A DNA stretch of 64,000 nucleotides, taken from Macrophomina tecta (taxonomy: Eukaryota > Ascomycota > Dothideomycetes > Botryosphaeriales > Botryosphaeriaceae). Numbering within the stretch: the first letter of the stretch is position 1; every line of letters begins with the position of its first letter. This document shows positions 40,601-52,092 of this stretch, piece by piece. The notes below the pieces were generated by a model. The model saw only the letters and a list, made by a program, of their open reading frames with translations. It did no database searches and was not told the origin of the DNA. The DNA lies in NCBI GenBank assembly GCA_024180945.1, contig JAKSGN010000023.1, positions 310,001 through 374,000 on the forward strand. Reading direction: 5' to 3'. The translations under genes were made by a program, and so were the position numbers.

Positions 40601-43600
40601 ATGGACTAGCTCAAGCAGCATTTCTGCCGTCAGCCACCGGGATGGATGGCCGTCCAAGCTCTCCTGGGGTCCGGATGGATATATCAGCTGGGTCCTGGTG
40701 GCCAGAGTGAAATCACACTCATCGAGCATGTCGCGGCTAACTTCCTCCATCCACTTCTGCGCCTGGAGCATGCACCTCGCTTCCTCGATTCTGCCGTCCA
40801 ACAGCCGCTGCGTGCCGCTTAGCTTGAACGACAGGATGTTCTCAGGTAGCGTGACGATAATCCCACAGCTGGACATGATTGCTCGGTGGATTCCAACGAA
40901 TGTGTTAATGGACTCGAGCGTCGTCGGCGTTCGGCGCGAGAAAGGAACGTTCCGCACCTCGCGGCCGAGCAGGTTGCCCAACCGCGCCTGCAAGACCTGC
41001 GCCGTCTGCGCGAGCAGCGCTCTCGGGACGACGATGCGTACGAGCTGCTGTGCGTCGGCGAGGACGGCGGCGACCATCGGTATGATGCACGATGTCTTCC
41101 CTTGGCCCATGTTCATCTGCAAGACGGAATTCCTGCCGGAACGCGGCGCTATGGTTGCAAGCGCCACGTCGACCTGGTGCGGCCTGATCAGGAGATTGCC
41201 CTCGATTTCGAGAAGCAGCCAGTCTGAATATTCGGCAGGGTTCCAGGTCGCGTGGCCTGGATCTGCGAGCTCCTCGGCCACGGCCTTTTCGCTTCCTCGC
41301 ATCCGTGCATCGTCGATCCTGAGGTGCTGCTGCAATTCCGTGATGGACCGGCCATACTGGATGAGAGCGTCTCTCAAACCAGTTCCAAACTGAACTTTGG
41401 CGGTCGTTCGGAGCCGTTCCAGAACCGTCACGGGGCTGATGCATGGCCACAACCCTCCATACTTTAGCCACACAGCATGATTTTTTCCGGCCCCAAGAGC
41501 CAAGGAAATCTGCTCAAGTCGAGCCGAAGCGGCGTTGCAAGCATCCGCTGATGAGATGATCGTGCGGCCTCGTGGCTTTTGGGCAATTTGCTGCGTGTTG
41601 CTATATCTGTGGGCAATCTCGAGCGCCTGCAGACTTTGGTTAAGATCCTTTGCGTACTGGGATCTGACTTCTGACTTTGATGAAATCATGGGCGCTATGA
41701 TGGACCTCAGCTCCTGCATCTCAGGTGATAGGGAACGGTGCTCCCAGGATTCATCAGATGTGGTCATCCGTTCTCCTACGCCTTTCTTGTGCATAGCTAT
41801 TCTCAACCTTTGCTTGCCGCAGACTTCCTCGCCTGCTGGTTCTCGAAGGACACATGATTCTCTTAATAGATCCTCAAGATGTGGCACAGGGCTCTGACGA
41901 TGGCTGTGACGAATGATTCTGCAGTCATCAGATACAGAGTTCATGGCGTTTGTATGGTTTCCGATGCTGAGGCGGCTGAGGACACTCTGAACGCGGGCAA
42001 CCCATTCAGACAGGTCCAAGTTGTGTCTTAGACGCACCCAATCATCCATAACGGCATCGATGGCGCCAGAGAAGTCCATGAAAGAGAATGCCTCTTCTGG
42101 AATCTCGTCTATCGATAACAAGGAGCTTGGCCACTGCGAAGCAAGAAGGCTGGCTACCTGCTGACAGTTGGTATCGATCCTTTGCCTTTCCGCTACGCTA
42201 CGTCCTTCGCAGGGCATGCAAAACGGGGCAATCAGCCGTGAGAGGTAGCTCGCGGATGGCGTCTGGCGAAACTCAAAACCGCTATATAACGGCCATGGAG
42301 GGAGCTCGAGCGCTTTGAGATCATCCAGGACGGCGAAGGCAATGAGACTCCTGACGAGATCCATGTCGTGAGCTTTGCGGAAAGCAAGGGCGCCCAGCAC
42401 GAAGCAGAGCAGATACTTGTCCGCAACGCGAGCCCTGCGGCAGAGGCTCAGCCAGGAGCCCCACTCCATTGCCGCCTCAGCGCCGAGCAAGTTGCTCAGC
42501 AACAGACCCACGGCAGGTTCCCCACGGGCGTAGATGACCGGCCAGCCACGCAGCAGGCGGGCGAGGTCGGGCCTGACGGAAAATTGCACACTCCAAGCAT
42601 CGATGAGCGTGCTGCTCTCCCAGACCCTAGCGCGGCGGTCGCTCTGCGTCTCGCGATCGCGCGAATGGTATACCGCATCGCAGCACGTCTCCGGCTCGAC
42701 GCAGTTACGGTCTCTGCGCCAGAAATTGCTTCGTCGGGCACTACTGCGCTTGCGCAGATGGGCGTCGCCCCTGTCCTCCAGCGACATCGTCACTGACTCC
42801 GCAGACGAAAAGGCCAACAGCTGCGTCGACTTCTGGTAGATTGCCGCAACGGCTGGATAGAACGCTTCGTGCTGCGTGGCAGCAGGCAGCCTGTCGTCCC
42901 AGAGGACCTGCTGCATCACCTTCTTTCCCGGCGGGTAGTACACGCGCTTCGGCGCCAGCCCCGCCAGCAGCCCGAGATACTGCTCGAACGCCGGATTCAG
43001 CGGCATCCACGGCTGGTTCTGGGCCGAGCGCAGGCAGTGCAGCGCCTCCTCGGTCCCGCTGCGCCGCGTCAGCGGATCCGGGGCGACCGATGCCGTGTAC
43101 GCGTGCAGCACCGCCTTGAAGAGCAGCAGGCGCGCCTCGGCCGGGCAGTCCAGCCGCCCCAGGACGGTGTTGATGGTAAAGATGCCGTAGGTGCCGCCAT
43201 TCTCTGCGTGCACCGCGACGTGCGGCCCGCGACGCTGCCACGAGAGCGGGCCCAGCGGAACGAGGATGCTGCGCCGCGCCGCGTTCTGGCTGTCCCGCAG
43301 CACGATCTTGGAGTCGAAGCCGTACCACGTGCCGGCGTCCTGGTCCGGGTCGACATCGGCGTGGAGCTCGCGGCAACGCAGCAGGCCCTTTTTGTTAACC
43401 TCGAAACTCAAGTCGAGGCGGCGAAGCTCTACCGACAGACGCCCGTCCTTGCTTTCTGGTTGAAAGACGGTAATTCGAGCGCGGTGCTCGAATCCGCGGA
43501 AGATGCTGGCTACGTGGTCGAATAGCGTGCTGCTCGGGTCTACCAGGAAAACATTTCGCCGGCGTGCCAAACGAGATCGCACGTTGATGGTCCAGTTGCT

Positions 43601-46600
43601 CTCCTTCTGAATCCAAATGCCAGGCATCTGTCGAGCTTCAAAAGCACCCGTTTCGAGATTGAGCCAATGAACGCAGTTCTCCACCAGCGAGGCTGGAAGA
43701 TCCGGCTTCTCAAGGCTGCCGAACACGGCTCGTGGGAGAAACTCCAGAGTATGGCCACGATAGCGAGCTCGGATGATGAGGCGCTTCTCGTGCGTTCCAA
43801 AGTGGATTTCGTGGCCCCCGAGAGTGAAGTTCAGCATGTATTCCATGCCCGGCATGTAGGAAGGATACGTCAAAAGGTGCTGGCCGCCAAACAGCTCTTT
43901 CATCATCCAATTGTCGCGATATTCGGCCGGCAGCTGGCTCAGGGGCTTGTAATCGATCCAGAGGCCGCCACTGACCACGTCGTAGTGCAGGGTTTGCCGA
44001 CGCGCAGCGCCCTGCCAATCGACCTTCAACATGACCAGCTCCCCCGATGACGATTTGACGAACTCAGGTTGCGAATACTGCCTCGTCTCACTGCCTGCTG
44101 CAGACGGCCAGACGCTGTCTATAGCGGCCGTCAGGCTACCGGGGCAGCGCTCGATGCCCGCCCGCACCAGCCTGCTCATCCGGCCACGCGCCCTGACACT
44201 GCGAGTCGCAGCGAGGTTCAGAAGGCGAGGTTGCGCAAAGTTCGCGTGTAAAACTGCGCTTTATCACGCCCGGCCACCGGCAGCTGCGGCCCGTGAACAG
44301 GCTCTGCACGGCTGTGAACTCGTGCACGCTGACCCCGCGGGGACATTGTGGCTGGCTGGCTAGAATCTCGTTGGATGACGGGCCTTCGCCTTCGACGGAG
44401 AAGCCGGGCATCGTCTTCAGCTGCGCCAGGGGAGAGGTCGGGGGTATTGTCCACTGGCACAGGTGTGCGAACGAGGGGTCGGTGTCTTGAGAGCACCAGA
44501 CTCTCGTCGTCGCGTCTGCATAGCTGTATGTCATCCCGTGCGGGCGAAGAACCCCTTCAAGTTTTGCTGGGACGCTCGACAGTTTGTAGTGTGATCTCAG
44601 GTGCGACTTGACCTTGGATGCCAGAGTGATGTTCCCAGACGAGCCCGTTCGGAACGGCGCCAAGCTTTTGTACTCTCGTATGTCGTAGGTCTTCTCGGAT
44701 GGCGCCGCCAGGCTCGGGTATCCGAGATGGCTGAGAATGCTCCAAGCAGCGTTGCGGTACGTTGCAAATACCGGGGGACACTGGAGCTCGAACACGATGG
44801 TCTTGCTTTGTGCTTGGTCCTTTGGCAGGAAGTCCTCATGGATCTTTACCTTGATTTTCTTTCTCTGCCGCTTGATTTTGCATTTTGTGCAGTTTGTCGA
44901 GCGTTTTTGAGTACCGCATGTGCACGTACTTTGTGCGAGCTGCAGGGTCAGGTCCTCGTACCTCTTGCTGAGTGTTTTCCATTCTTGCATGGTCTTGATT
45001 CGCGCTCTCTCTGATTGCTCCTCGATTCTCCAATGGAGATTGGCCATCGTCCCGGTTTAGTCGCACTCGTTGTAGTACCAGACAGCGAAGCTGCCCGCGC
45101 GTAGATCGTCGAAGATAGTACGGGCATTGGGGCCCGCTTGCCTCTCCCGAGATCGCAAGTAGTCTTGTATGGCCTGTAGACGGTATATGTCACGTCCCTC
45201 AGGCAGCTGGAGGACGTCTAGCGCACTGGCAGATACACCGGGACTGTACTCTAGAAGCAGGCGTATTGCCCCCGTTGCGCGCTTGTCCAATACCATCCAC
45301 ATTTCCATGGCGGTCAGGATCTTGATGCTTTGCAGCTCTGGCAGGCCGTCGTAAGCGGACCCGACCTGGTTGAGATAGCGGCCGATGGCGTCTGATATCC
45401 TCGCGCATGCCGCCTGGCTGGCCATTCTATCCGTGCGGATTGTGAATGCGCCAATCTCTACTTCTTGCTCATTGTCTTTCAACTGCGAATAGCAAGTGAC
45501 GATCGCTCGTGTTGTGGAGGGACCGGCATACCAGTCAGGTGACTTGTTAGGACCCCGGGCTTTGTTGGATGAAGGCTGATTGGCAAGGATGGATTCCAGA
45601 ATCGGGCCACTATTCGGAAGAGTCAAACGCAAGCTATTAGGGTCAGCCCGAAGTGGAAGACGGTATATGGTGCGTAGGGTGGCGGCCCGGGTCACGCACT
45701 AGGTCTTGTCGATGCAATCTGTAGCGCTTCGGAATGCGTCATAGAACAGTGGCTCCAGACGTGGCAAGATCCCCTCGTAGATCTCCGCAGCCCTGGGTCC
45801 ATAGCCCTTTCCAGCGGCCTGAAGCTTCGCAATGCGCCGTGCAAGCTTCGCTCTGAGATTATGCAGCAGCTCCATGCTGATAACGCCAGTAGACTGACTG
45901 AGCAGCTGAGAAAACATCACGCAGAGTACGAGCTTATAGCACGCGTGCCCGGCCTCGGATCTGAGTTTCTCGTCCAGGTGCCTGGCAAGGCCTGCCCGGA
46001 GCACGAGCCAGTAGGGAGCCCGCCTCCATGGAATTTCTGAACCAGGCCCCCAAACCACATCGTCGCGAATGCGCTTCTGCAGCAAAGTGGGGTTGGTTCT
46101 ATGGCCGAGGGCTTCGAGGATGGTCATGAGCAGTTGTGATATCAGCGCAGGATCGGCCGACTCCCGAGTCTCGACCAGTTCCACACCGACCTTGTATGTG
46201 TGCGAGGCAAATTCGGGGAAGCTTTCGCTGCTGCATTGTTCGAGGAAGTCGGCCAAGCTCTCTTGGAACGATGCGTTCGTGAAGATGTCCAACGGAATGG
46301 CGGCAGCGGCCCCGGGAAACCGCCACTGCAGCGCGCCCTCGGCTGCTAAGGCATCCCTTGAATGTGGAGAAGCCTCAAATGCTTCGAATTCGACGACGCA
46401 ATCGACATTCCTAGCATTTTCAAACATCAGCTTTGTGCATATTACAGGCGAGGTGCGGGCTGTCGACGAGAGACCTTTTAATGAGCAGGCCCGCGTTCTG
46501 CTCCCTCACGTGCAGAATCAGAGACTCGTTAGGCCCAATCTGGCGGAAAGATTCTATGATGGAAGTTTTCCCGAGGCCCTCCACATTAGTATCGTTGTTC

Positions 46601-46824
46601 AAATTTCTGGCGGCAAGAAGTGTTTTCCGCACGTCTTCCCAAATCGCTGCATCAGCATCTGAAGCGATAGCAACCAAAGCCTCGGCAGCCTTGATTAAGC
46701 CATCAACAAGGTCTTTTTCGAGAGCGCGCGTATCGGCTTCGTGTCTTGAGGGTAGCTGCTCTGGAAAAACGACATGGTTGAGGAGGATTCCTAAAGATTT
46801 AGCGTTTAAACGCGGAATTGCCAT
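37654..46824 (-). pseudogene. giant DUF6606-DUF3638-DUF3645 protein gene with three in-frame stops
   Basis: About 3000 codons. Fungal homologues are often listed as ubiquitinyl hydrolase, but the function is poorly established. Exons read are 46824-46475, 46410 to about 44250, then to 39253, 39197-38452 and 38400-37654. Introns are 46474-46411, 39252-39198 and 38451-38401. The N-terminus (ILLNHVVFPEQLP, LILHVREQNAGLLIK, VVEFEAFEASP) is DUF6606-like. Near 41.1 kb lies the Walker A-like NMGQGKTSCIIPMVAAVLAD of DUF3638. Near 39.3 kb lies VYLDEAHTRGTDLKLP of DUF3645. The C-terminal block is MTHLLAYAAPITRRMAHFN. Stops are TAG 45699-45701, TAA 45057-45059 and TAG 37966-37968, with coding sequence in the same frame on both sides. 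The frame also changes at about 44.2-44.3 kb, by a weak-donor intron, a deletion or a frameshift. The body is GC-rich and otherwise open for 1655 codons, so decay is recent or selective. Readthrough or assembly error are alternatives. Confidence 0.85.
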
Positions 46825-47280
46825 TTTGCCAGCCTACAGGTCGCTGAGGCTCACACTGACGACAAAGTGGAAATCTCTTGAGAGACCTGGGTATTTGTTC
46901 TCTTCCACACCGCAAGTCAAGAATGAACGCTTCTGGCGAACTGCATGCAAAGTGGGCTGGTTGAACAGGGATGATTGTGACACATCCTCTCTTCCGATAA
47001 GATCGACATTGTAGGCAGCAGCGGCACAGCACGAACACGTTCGCTCTTCAAACCTAGCTGGATAAATTGTGCATTCCCAGATGCGGATTTATTCCGTTCT
47101 CCTGCGGCGTAGGGATTTTGTGGTACGTATCGTGCACGGACTAAGCTACTTAAAAGCATAGATCTAAGTCTTCTGGAAATGTAGCATGGATTCTCCTTAT
47201 CGATAAGCCACTGCGCTGCGTTTGCTAAGTTAGTCAACTTATTATCTCTCAGGAGGCGGCGGCGGCAAAGGCAAGTCCTT
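46825..47280. other. 5' flank of the giant gene
   Basis: A minus-strand ORF (46917-47396) runs through here into the LINE; a middle part (about 47040-47230) looks protein-like but matches no family I know. Promoter of the giant gene is presumably here. Confidence 0.35.
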
Positions 47281-47882
47281 AGGGAAAATACACGTGCGAG
47301 CTGGACGGAGCCTTCCCAGGGCGCCACACACTGCGGTTGTATAACACCCTCGATGCGAAGAGCGCAGCCATCCTCATGCAATGCCGAACTAACCATAGCT
47401 TTCTCCGGGAGTTCCTCTTCCAGCTACGGAAAGAGGAGTCAGGGCAGTGCGAATGCGGGCAGGGAATGGAGACTCTGCGAGACGTCCTCTTAGACTGTCC
47501 GCGGTGGCAGCAAGCTCGCAGCATGATGGCTGGTATCGCGGGTAAGAGGCTGGGAGACGTTTCTTACATGCTTGGAGGCTGGAGTATGAGGCAGGACTGG
47601 CGGACTGGGCAACCGGTTGATGGGCCAAAGGAGCGATGGAGGCCGGACGTGCGGGTGGTCAAGGCGGCGGTGCAGTTCCTGAAGTCGACCGCTCGGCTAT
47701 CCGGCCGGGATAGAACGGGTGGGGCGGTACAGCCGCTGCACGACCACTGAACGGAGTTGGACTGAGAAGTGAGTCAAGGCAGCAACGGATGAAAGGCGTG
47801 GTATTGAATATAGGACGGCTCTTATGTCTCCATAGAAGATATCGTAGCCTGATTAGACCAATCCAATCCAATCCAATCCATA
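47281..47882 (+). mobile_element. 5'-truncated Tad1-type LINE, 3' end with (CCAAT)n tail
   Basis: A coding stretch to 47750 reads KYTCELDGAFPGRHTLRLYN, KSAAILMQCRTNHSFLREFL, CECGQGMETLRDVLLDCPRW. This is the C-terminal region of fungal Tad-like LINE ORF2, with its C-x-C...C Cys/His-type motif after the RNase H region. The element ends at a tandem tail of the 5-mer CCAAT repeated four times (about 47857-47880), typical of LINE simple-repeat tails. The endonuclease and reverse transcriptase parts are absent, as expected for a 5'-truncated insertion. A decayed relative lies at about 27900-27960. Confidence 0.78.
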
Positions 47883-48231
47883 CATCTTAGGTTGCAGCAG
47901 AGCACCTCCGTTCTAAAAGTAGCTTTTTCTTTTCGCAAAATTTAGAAACGGGTCAGTTTTGTTGTCCAAAATCGAAAGTAGCTTAGTTTTATCGACAAAA
48001 ATCAAAAAGAGTTTAGTTTTGTCGACGAAAATTAAAACGGCACATTAAGTGAGGGCCGCTCGATATTTGTTAAAAAAGACCTCTGTTTCTACTTCACTTT
48101 ACGCAAAAACCAAAGAAGTTATCGAAACTTAAACTACATAGGACGAATGAGAAGAAATAGAAGTACATGTATATAAATTTTAGGGCAATGATTTCACCGT
48201 TGTAGTTGTAAGACTAGTGAGGATTTGACTA
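47883..48231. other. AT-rich spacer before the Fot/pogo element
   Basis: Contains three imperfect copies of a segment like AAATCRAAA-GTAGTTTAGTTTTGTCGAC (about 47960-48030). No gene supported. Confidence 0.35.
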
Positions 48232-49354
48232 ACGTATCCCACAAGCGAGCGGACCACCCAAGCGAGCGGACCACCCCATCAAAGCTCAATCGCTTTAAGT
48301 ACGAATAACTCCACAACGCCTTGGATAATTAACCATCTATAATAGAGAGCCTATTCTATAGTAGTTTGCGCATCTTTTTAACATGTGCGAGAGTTGTGAC
48401 CAGGCTCACCGCATTGCCCACATCGCCGTCGCTTCACCGCAGGCCCATCCGATTGCGCACCACCTTCGCGCGTTTCCGTCGAATCTGCTGGTTAACAGCA
48501 TTTTTATCGACCAAATCCTGCCCAGCTTAAATTATTAGGGTCCTGCGCTTCTTAAATCCCCTTTTTTGCCGCTTCTTGCGTCTCGTTGCGGCCTCGTTTG
48601 CCCTTTGAAGATTCGCGGCTTCCGCCTGCAAAAGGACAGCCGAATGCGCCATCATCACCGTAACCCATTCACGATTGCCTGACTGAACAGTCTTTAATCG
48701 AGTACGCTGCTCCGATGCTGTAACAACCATTCCAGCTGCGATCATGTCCATAAGGAAGCCGGCTTCGTCGAAGTTGTACGTGTCTCCGTCCACGATCCTA
48801 TACTTCGCGATAGTGTTCCGGACGAGCTCGAACCATTGCGCGATGAGCTCTAGGTCCTCGCATTTCGCTCGCTGATAGTCGTACTTGCGATTCAGAGGCG
48901 TTTTAAGCCCGGGAGTCCGTTTCACGAAGTTGGAGGGCCAGTTCTTGCCAACGGTACATCCGGCGCGGTCAGTAAGTAGCTTATTTGCCATATCTTCAAC
49001 AGCACTCAACCGCGGCGGAAATCCTCGCGAATCTAGGTCGAGAATGCGTTGAACAATCAAATATTCCTCGGGATCGGTAAGCTTTCGCGAATTGGGCGTG
49101 CAATCGCGTCGTGAATGGGTCCCGTCGCGTCGTCGCTTAAGAGTCATTCGATTAACGTGGTACGTTTCCGCAACGCCCCGATTACTCCGAAATCTGCCTT
49201 GATCGATAGCTTGCTTTACTAAGAATAAACGAGATTCATATAAGGGTGATTACGCGTGGTTTGGTTGTTGCATAGTTAATAGAAGCTAAGGTGACGCGTT
49301 TTGTTAATGGGGTGGTCCGCTCGCTTGGGTGGTCCGCTCGCTTGTGGGATACGT
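48232..49354 (-). mobile_element. internally deleted Fot/pogo-type DNA transposon (1123 bp)
   Basis: Long terminal inverted repeats start ACGTATCCCACAAGCGAGC. Each contains two direct copies of AGCGAGCGGACCACCC, so the inverted repeat spans about 48 bp. The flanks are TA (48230-48231 and 49355-49356). The interior encodes the N-terminal half of a Tc5/CENPB-type transposase on the minus strand. Right-hand flanking sequence continues as an ORF, suggesting insertion into or beside an older gene. Confidence 0.88.
48527..49147 (-). pseudogene. truncated Fot/pogo transposase
   Basis: A 206-residue frame within the element. Residues about 20-90 include the second DNA-binding helix bundle of Tc5/CENPB type (VEDMANKLLTDRAG, KNWPSNFVKRTPGLKT). 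Then follow the start of the DDE domain, with YNFDEAGFLMDM holding the first catalytic Asp, and SGNREWVTV. The frame jumps directly to a basic C-terminal tail (AATRRKKRQKRGFKKRR), so about 200 residues with the remaining catalytic acids are missing. It cannot cut DNA, but it may still bind the element's ends. Confidence 0.82.
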
Positions 49355-49808
49355 TAACCATTTCATCGTTGAAATTGGCCGCCTAAAAGAATTCCTTGCA
49401 GCTGCCAAGAACGGTCCTTCGTATCTGCAGCATATTACGATTTTGTTGCATGCAGGGCAAATGGATGGGAGTCAACAACCCTGGAAAGAGGGAATTCGGA
49501 AGCTAGTCAGTAGTTGCCCTCGGCTTCAGAAGATTCATCTCAGCATTTATGGTGAAAGGGGAGAGGAAGGCTATGAATATCCGTGGGAAAAGCACTCTAT
49601 GCTTCTTGAGATTCGTAAAATTTACAAACAGTGTTTTTTGGATGAAGAGCACGATGTGGAGCTTGCTGTCGAGCTTACTCACTATTCAGGTAGGAAATTA
49701 CGGCGAAAAAAGAAAGGAAGGTTTCTTGAGCGTGAGGGGGAAGAAAATATTATCCTCCAATGGCTGAAAGGTGATGATGAAATTTTGTCAGATTCTGATG
49801 GTAACTAA
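49355..49808 (+). pseudogene. 3' fragment of an unidentified LRR-like gene next to the transposon
   Basis: The open frame enters from the transposon's inverted repeat and continues with NHFIVEIGRLKEFLAAAKNG, LQHITILLHAG, LVSSCPRLQKIHLSIYG and ends DDEILSDSDGN. The strand-loop pattern resembles an F-box/LRR protein tail. No matching 5' part is found left of the element (47883-48230), so the gene lost its front half before or during the insertion. It may also be a real short gene that borrows a start inside the inverted repeat. Confidence 0.45.
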
Positions 49809-49811
49809 TTG

Positions 49812-50275
49812 TTAACCAACATCACCTAATGTTACTGTTTATTCATCGTTGCTTTATTACTAATTCTTACCAAAACACGGCTCTGCATTGACCCCCCTGC
49901 ACATAAGCAATTATGCGCCTCACATTCGTTACAAAACTACACTGCGTTATTGAATCGACACGTTGCAATTCAGTAATACGGGTATTTAGGTAGCATTAGT
50001 TGCATCGTTCAATGGAGCAGCGGCTTCTTCATCATTGATGACCGTTAAATACACTCCAATACTAATCAATGTATGATCGGATTTGCATTTAGCTTAACGT
50101 GACTTCCTAGATAATCGTTGCTAAATCGCAGAACAATAATTAGTTTTTATGAAAATTAGAAAAGCAAGTTGCAAAAATTACCGTGTACTATCGAGCACTA
50201 GAGCATTCGCCAATAAAGCTCAGGTCATTCCCTCTACCTTGCTTGTTCTAGTGTTCTAAATAGCTACTGATGATA
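49812..50275 (-). repeat. dispersed repeat R, copy 2
   Basis: Begins GTTAACCAACATCACCTAATG. Its reverse complement matches 22841-23085 along about 240 bp. The segment 50000-50270 also matches 31285-31510. A short relative of its left end lies at about 6780-6850. It has no ORF and no recognisable terminal repeat. Confidence 0.6.
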
Positions 50276-50282
50276 CATTATC

Positions 50283-50429
50283 TGTTGGAACAAGTGATGT
50301 GACAGCTTATTCAGTAGTAATGGGATGAATTAGCATGGTGTTGGAAGGGGGGAGCCGTGGAGTGGCCTTTTATCCTCTCCTGAATATACTACACTTGGCG
50401 AAAGCCAAATACACGTGATTGATCCAACA
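50283..50429 (-). mobile_element. solo copia LTR (147 bp)
   Basis: Starts TGTTGGAACAAGTGATGTGA and ends GTGATTGATCCAACA. In reverse complement its 3' part (TTCATCCCATTACTACTGAA, then TAAGCTGTCACATCACTTGT) closely matches the end of the copia 5' LTR at 59790-59997. Flanks TTATC and ATTAG do not match. Confidence 0.82.
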
Positions 50430-50733
50430 ATTAGTTATGCTGTCGATTATTTCGTTAACACCATCGATCATCATTTCAGCTGTGCCCCCCTGCTCAAGCG
50501 CGACTGTAGGGGTCTCTTCGAATTTCGGAGGGCTAAGGGAAAAGTTCTATCAAGAGAGAATATAATTCTAAGCCTTAACTAAGGCTACTCTGACCATAAT
50601 AATATATATTCCGAGAGTTTCGCCGAGCGGAGCGGGGCCTCCCGGTGTGGCGTAATATTTTTAGCGTGCTTTAGCGCGCCTTATCTTGCATTAGTATGCC
50701 TATATCAACTGAATATTTAGCCCAGTACATACT

Positions 50734-52055
50734 AGCTACCGCACCCGTGCAAAAGTCAGAGCGCACGGCCAAGGCGCTAATTATCCTGCCACCAACACCA
50801 ACACTTTGGAGTCGCATTGTTCAACAACGAGTTGCTCAAATACAGTAAGAGTTGATTCTTTATAAAGCTAGACTACCAGCGAGTTTGATAGCCGCCAGCT
50901 TGAATAACATCTGCAAGCCGTTGTGGCGACTTTTACAAAGCGCTTCAAGGCTTGGCTTTTCCACCAATACGTATGCCCTAGCTAACCACTCAGCCAGTAA
51001 CGCCTCAACACGCTCAGGATTCTTCTCTAGCTTAATAAATGGCGCAATCTCTTGAAGCTTCATCTTTAGTGCCCACGAAAAGTATTCCTAGAGATTTAGA
51101 TCAGGCGAATATGGGGGGTGAGTAATGCACCTGATTTGGTGATCATGCAGCCATTTTTTTACCCGGTTCGCTCGATGAATACCAGCACCATCTTGTAACC
51201 AGTACATGCCAAAGTCATAGTCTCTTGGCACCTGTTCCTCCAGTACTTTGATGTAGGATTTGGCAGTATAGCCTTGCCTAGGAGAGTCCAAATCACGCTC
51301 CATAACGTTGTAAATCAGACACCCCCAACTGGCCTGAAAAGCCACCCCATACCATACACCTTGCCTTCTTGCCAAGTGGCCGTGTATTCAGCCGGCTTTG
51401 GTCCCACTTTTGGTGGCCAGGCGTACGGAAAACCCAGCTTGGTGCGTGGCTAGAGCCCTACTCAACTGAGCACTCATCACCAAACGTAACCCTCATCCAC
51501 CATCTCCAGCTCTTATTCCGGTATTTCTTTGCATATTGGTACCGAATGCGGGCATTCGCTTGAGAGACCCAAGGCCGATTCTTCGTACGCCATTTTGGTG
51601 ATATGGTTCTTGCGTAGAATACGCCTGAGCGTATCTTTATGGATAGATGACTGGAGCTGCTTAATCACCTGGCTGTGCTTGAGTTTTGAGAACCGGTTAA
51701 CAAAACGAATAATCTGGCGCTCCGTGCGAAGGCTGACTTTGGGGGGACGGCCAGTACGAGGTGTTATATCAACCCGGCCAGTCGTATTGTAGTGGTTGAT
51801 GCAGCTCCTGATTGCGTGTTCTGAGAAGCGAGTCTCACGGGCAATTTGACGCCCAGATTTGCCATCTTGCGATTGTGTAATAACCGAAACTCGTTGATCA
51901 TGTGAAAGCTGATGCCTTTGCCTAGCATTGCCTGAAATTTCGCGTCCAAAGATGCACTGCATGGTGGTGTAATGAGGCAAGGGATGAAGAGGGTGCATTG
52001 TTGTTTTGACTCGTGCAAGTCCGTGCGCCCTGACTTTTGCACGGGTGCGGTAGCT
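50734..52055 (-). mobile_element. dead Tc1/mariner element (about 1322 bp)
   Basis: Terminal inverted repeats of about 34 bp begin AGCTACCGCACCCGTGCAAA and continue AGTCAG[A/G]GCGCACGG at both ends. The target duplication is ambiguous: TA follows the right end but the left flank is CT (or TA if the repeat starts one base later). The inside is a decayed Tc1-type transposase on the minus strand. Confidence 0.82.
50860..51998 (-). pseudogene. Tc1-type transposase, decayed
   Basis: From the ATG at 51998 the frame encodes a paired-like HTH region: HDQRVSVITQSQDGKSGRQI, ARETRFSEHAIRSCI and TGRVDITPRTGRPPKVSLRT. It breaks at 51513. The catalytic part resumes at 51375-51088 with ARRQGVWYGVAFQASWG, YWLQDGAGIHRANRVKKWL and the signature HPPYSPDLNL, then stops at the position of the usual Glu. 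A last piece continues to 50860. The stops and frame changes make it non-functional. Confidence 0.82.
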
Positions 52056-52092
52056 TATTTAAATTTACTCTTATACCCACGTATAGGAGTTT

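Noticed and set aside
40698..43525. Several plus-strand ORFs of 100-230 codons
   Set aside because: All are antisense shadows within the GC-rich giant gene.
46411..46474. Frameshift between the first two parts of the giant gene
   Set aside because: A 64-nt intron with a CTGAT branch site and GCTAG acceptor restores the frame and the expected sequence (NAGLLIKR|NVDCVVEFEAFEASP), although its GTCTCT donor is weak.
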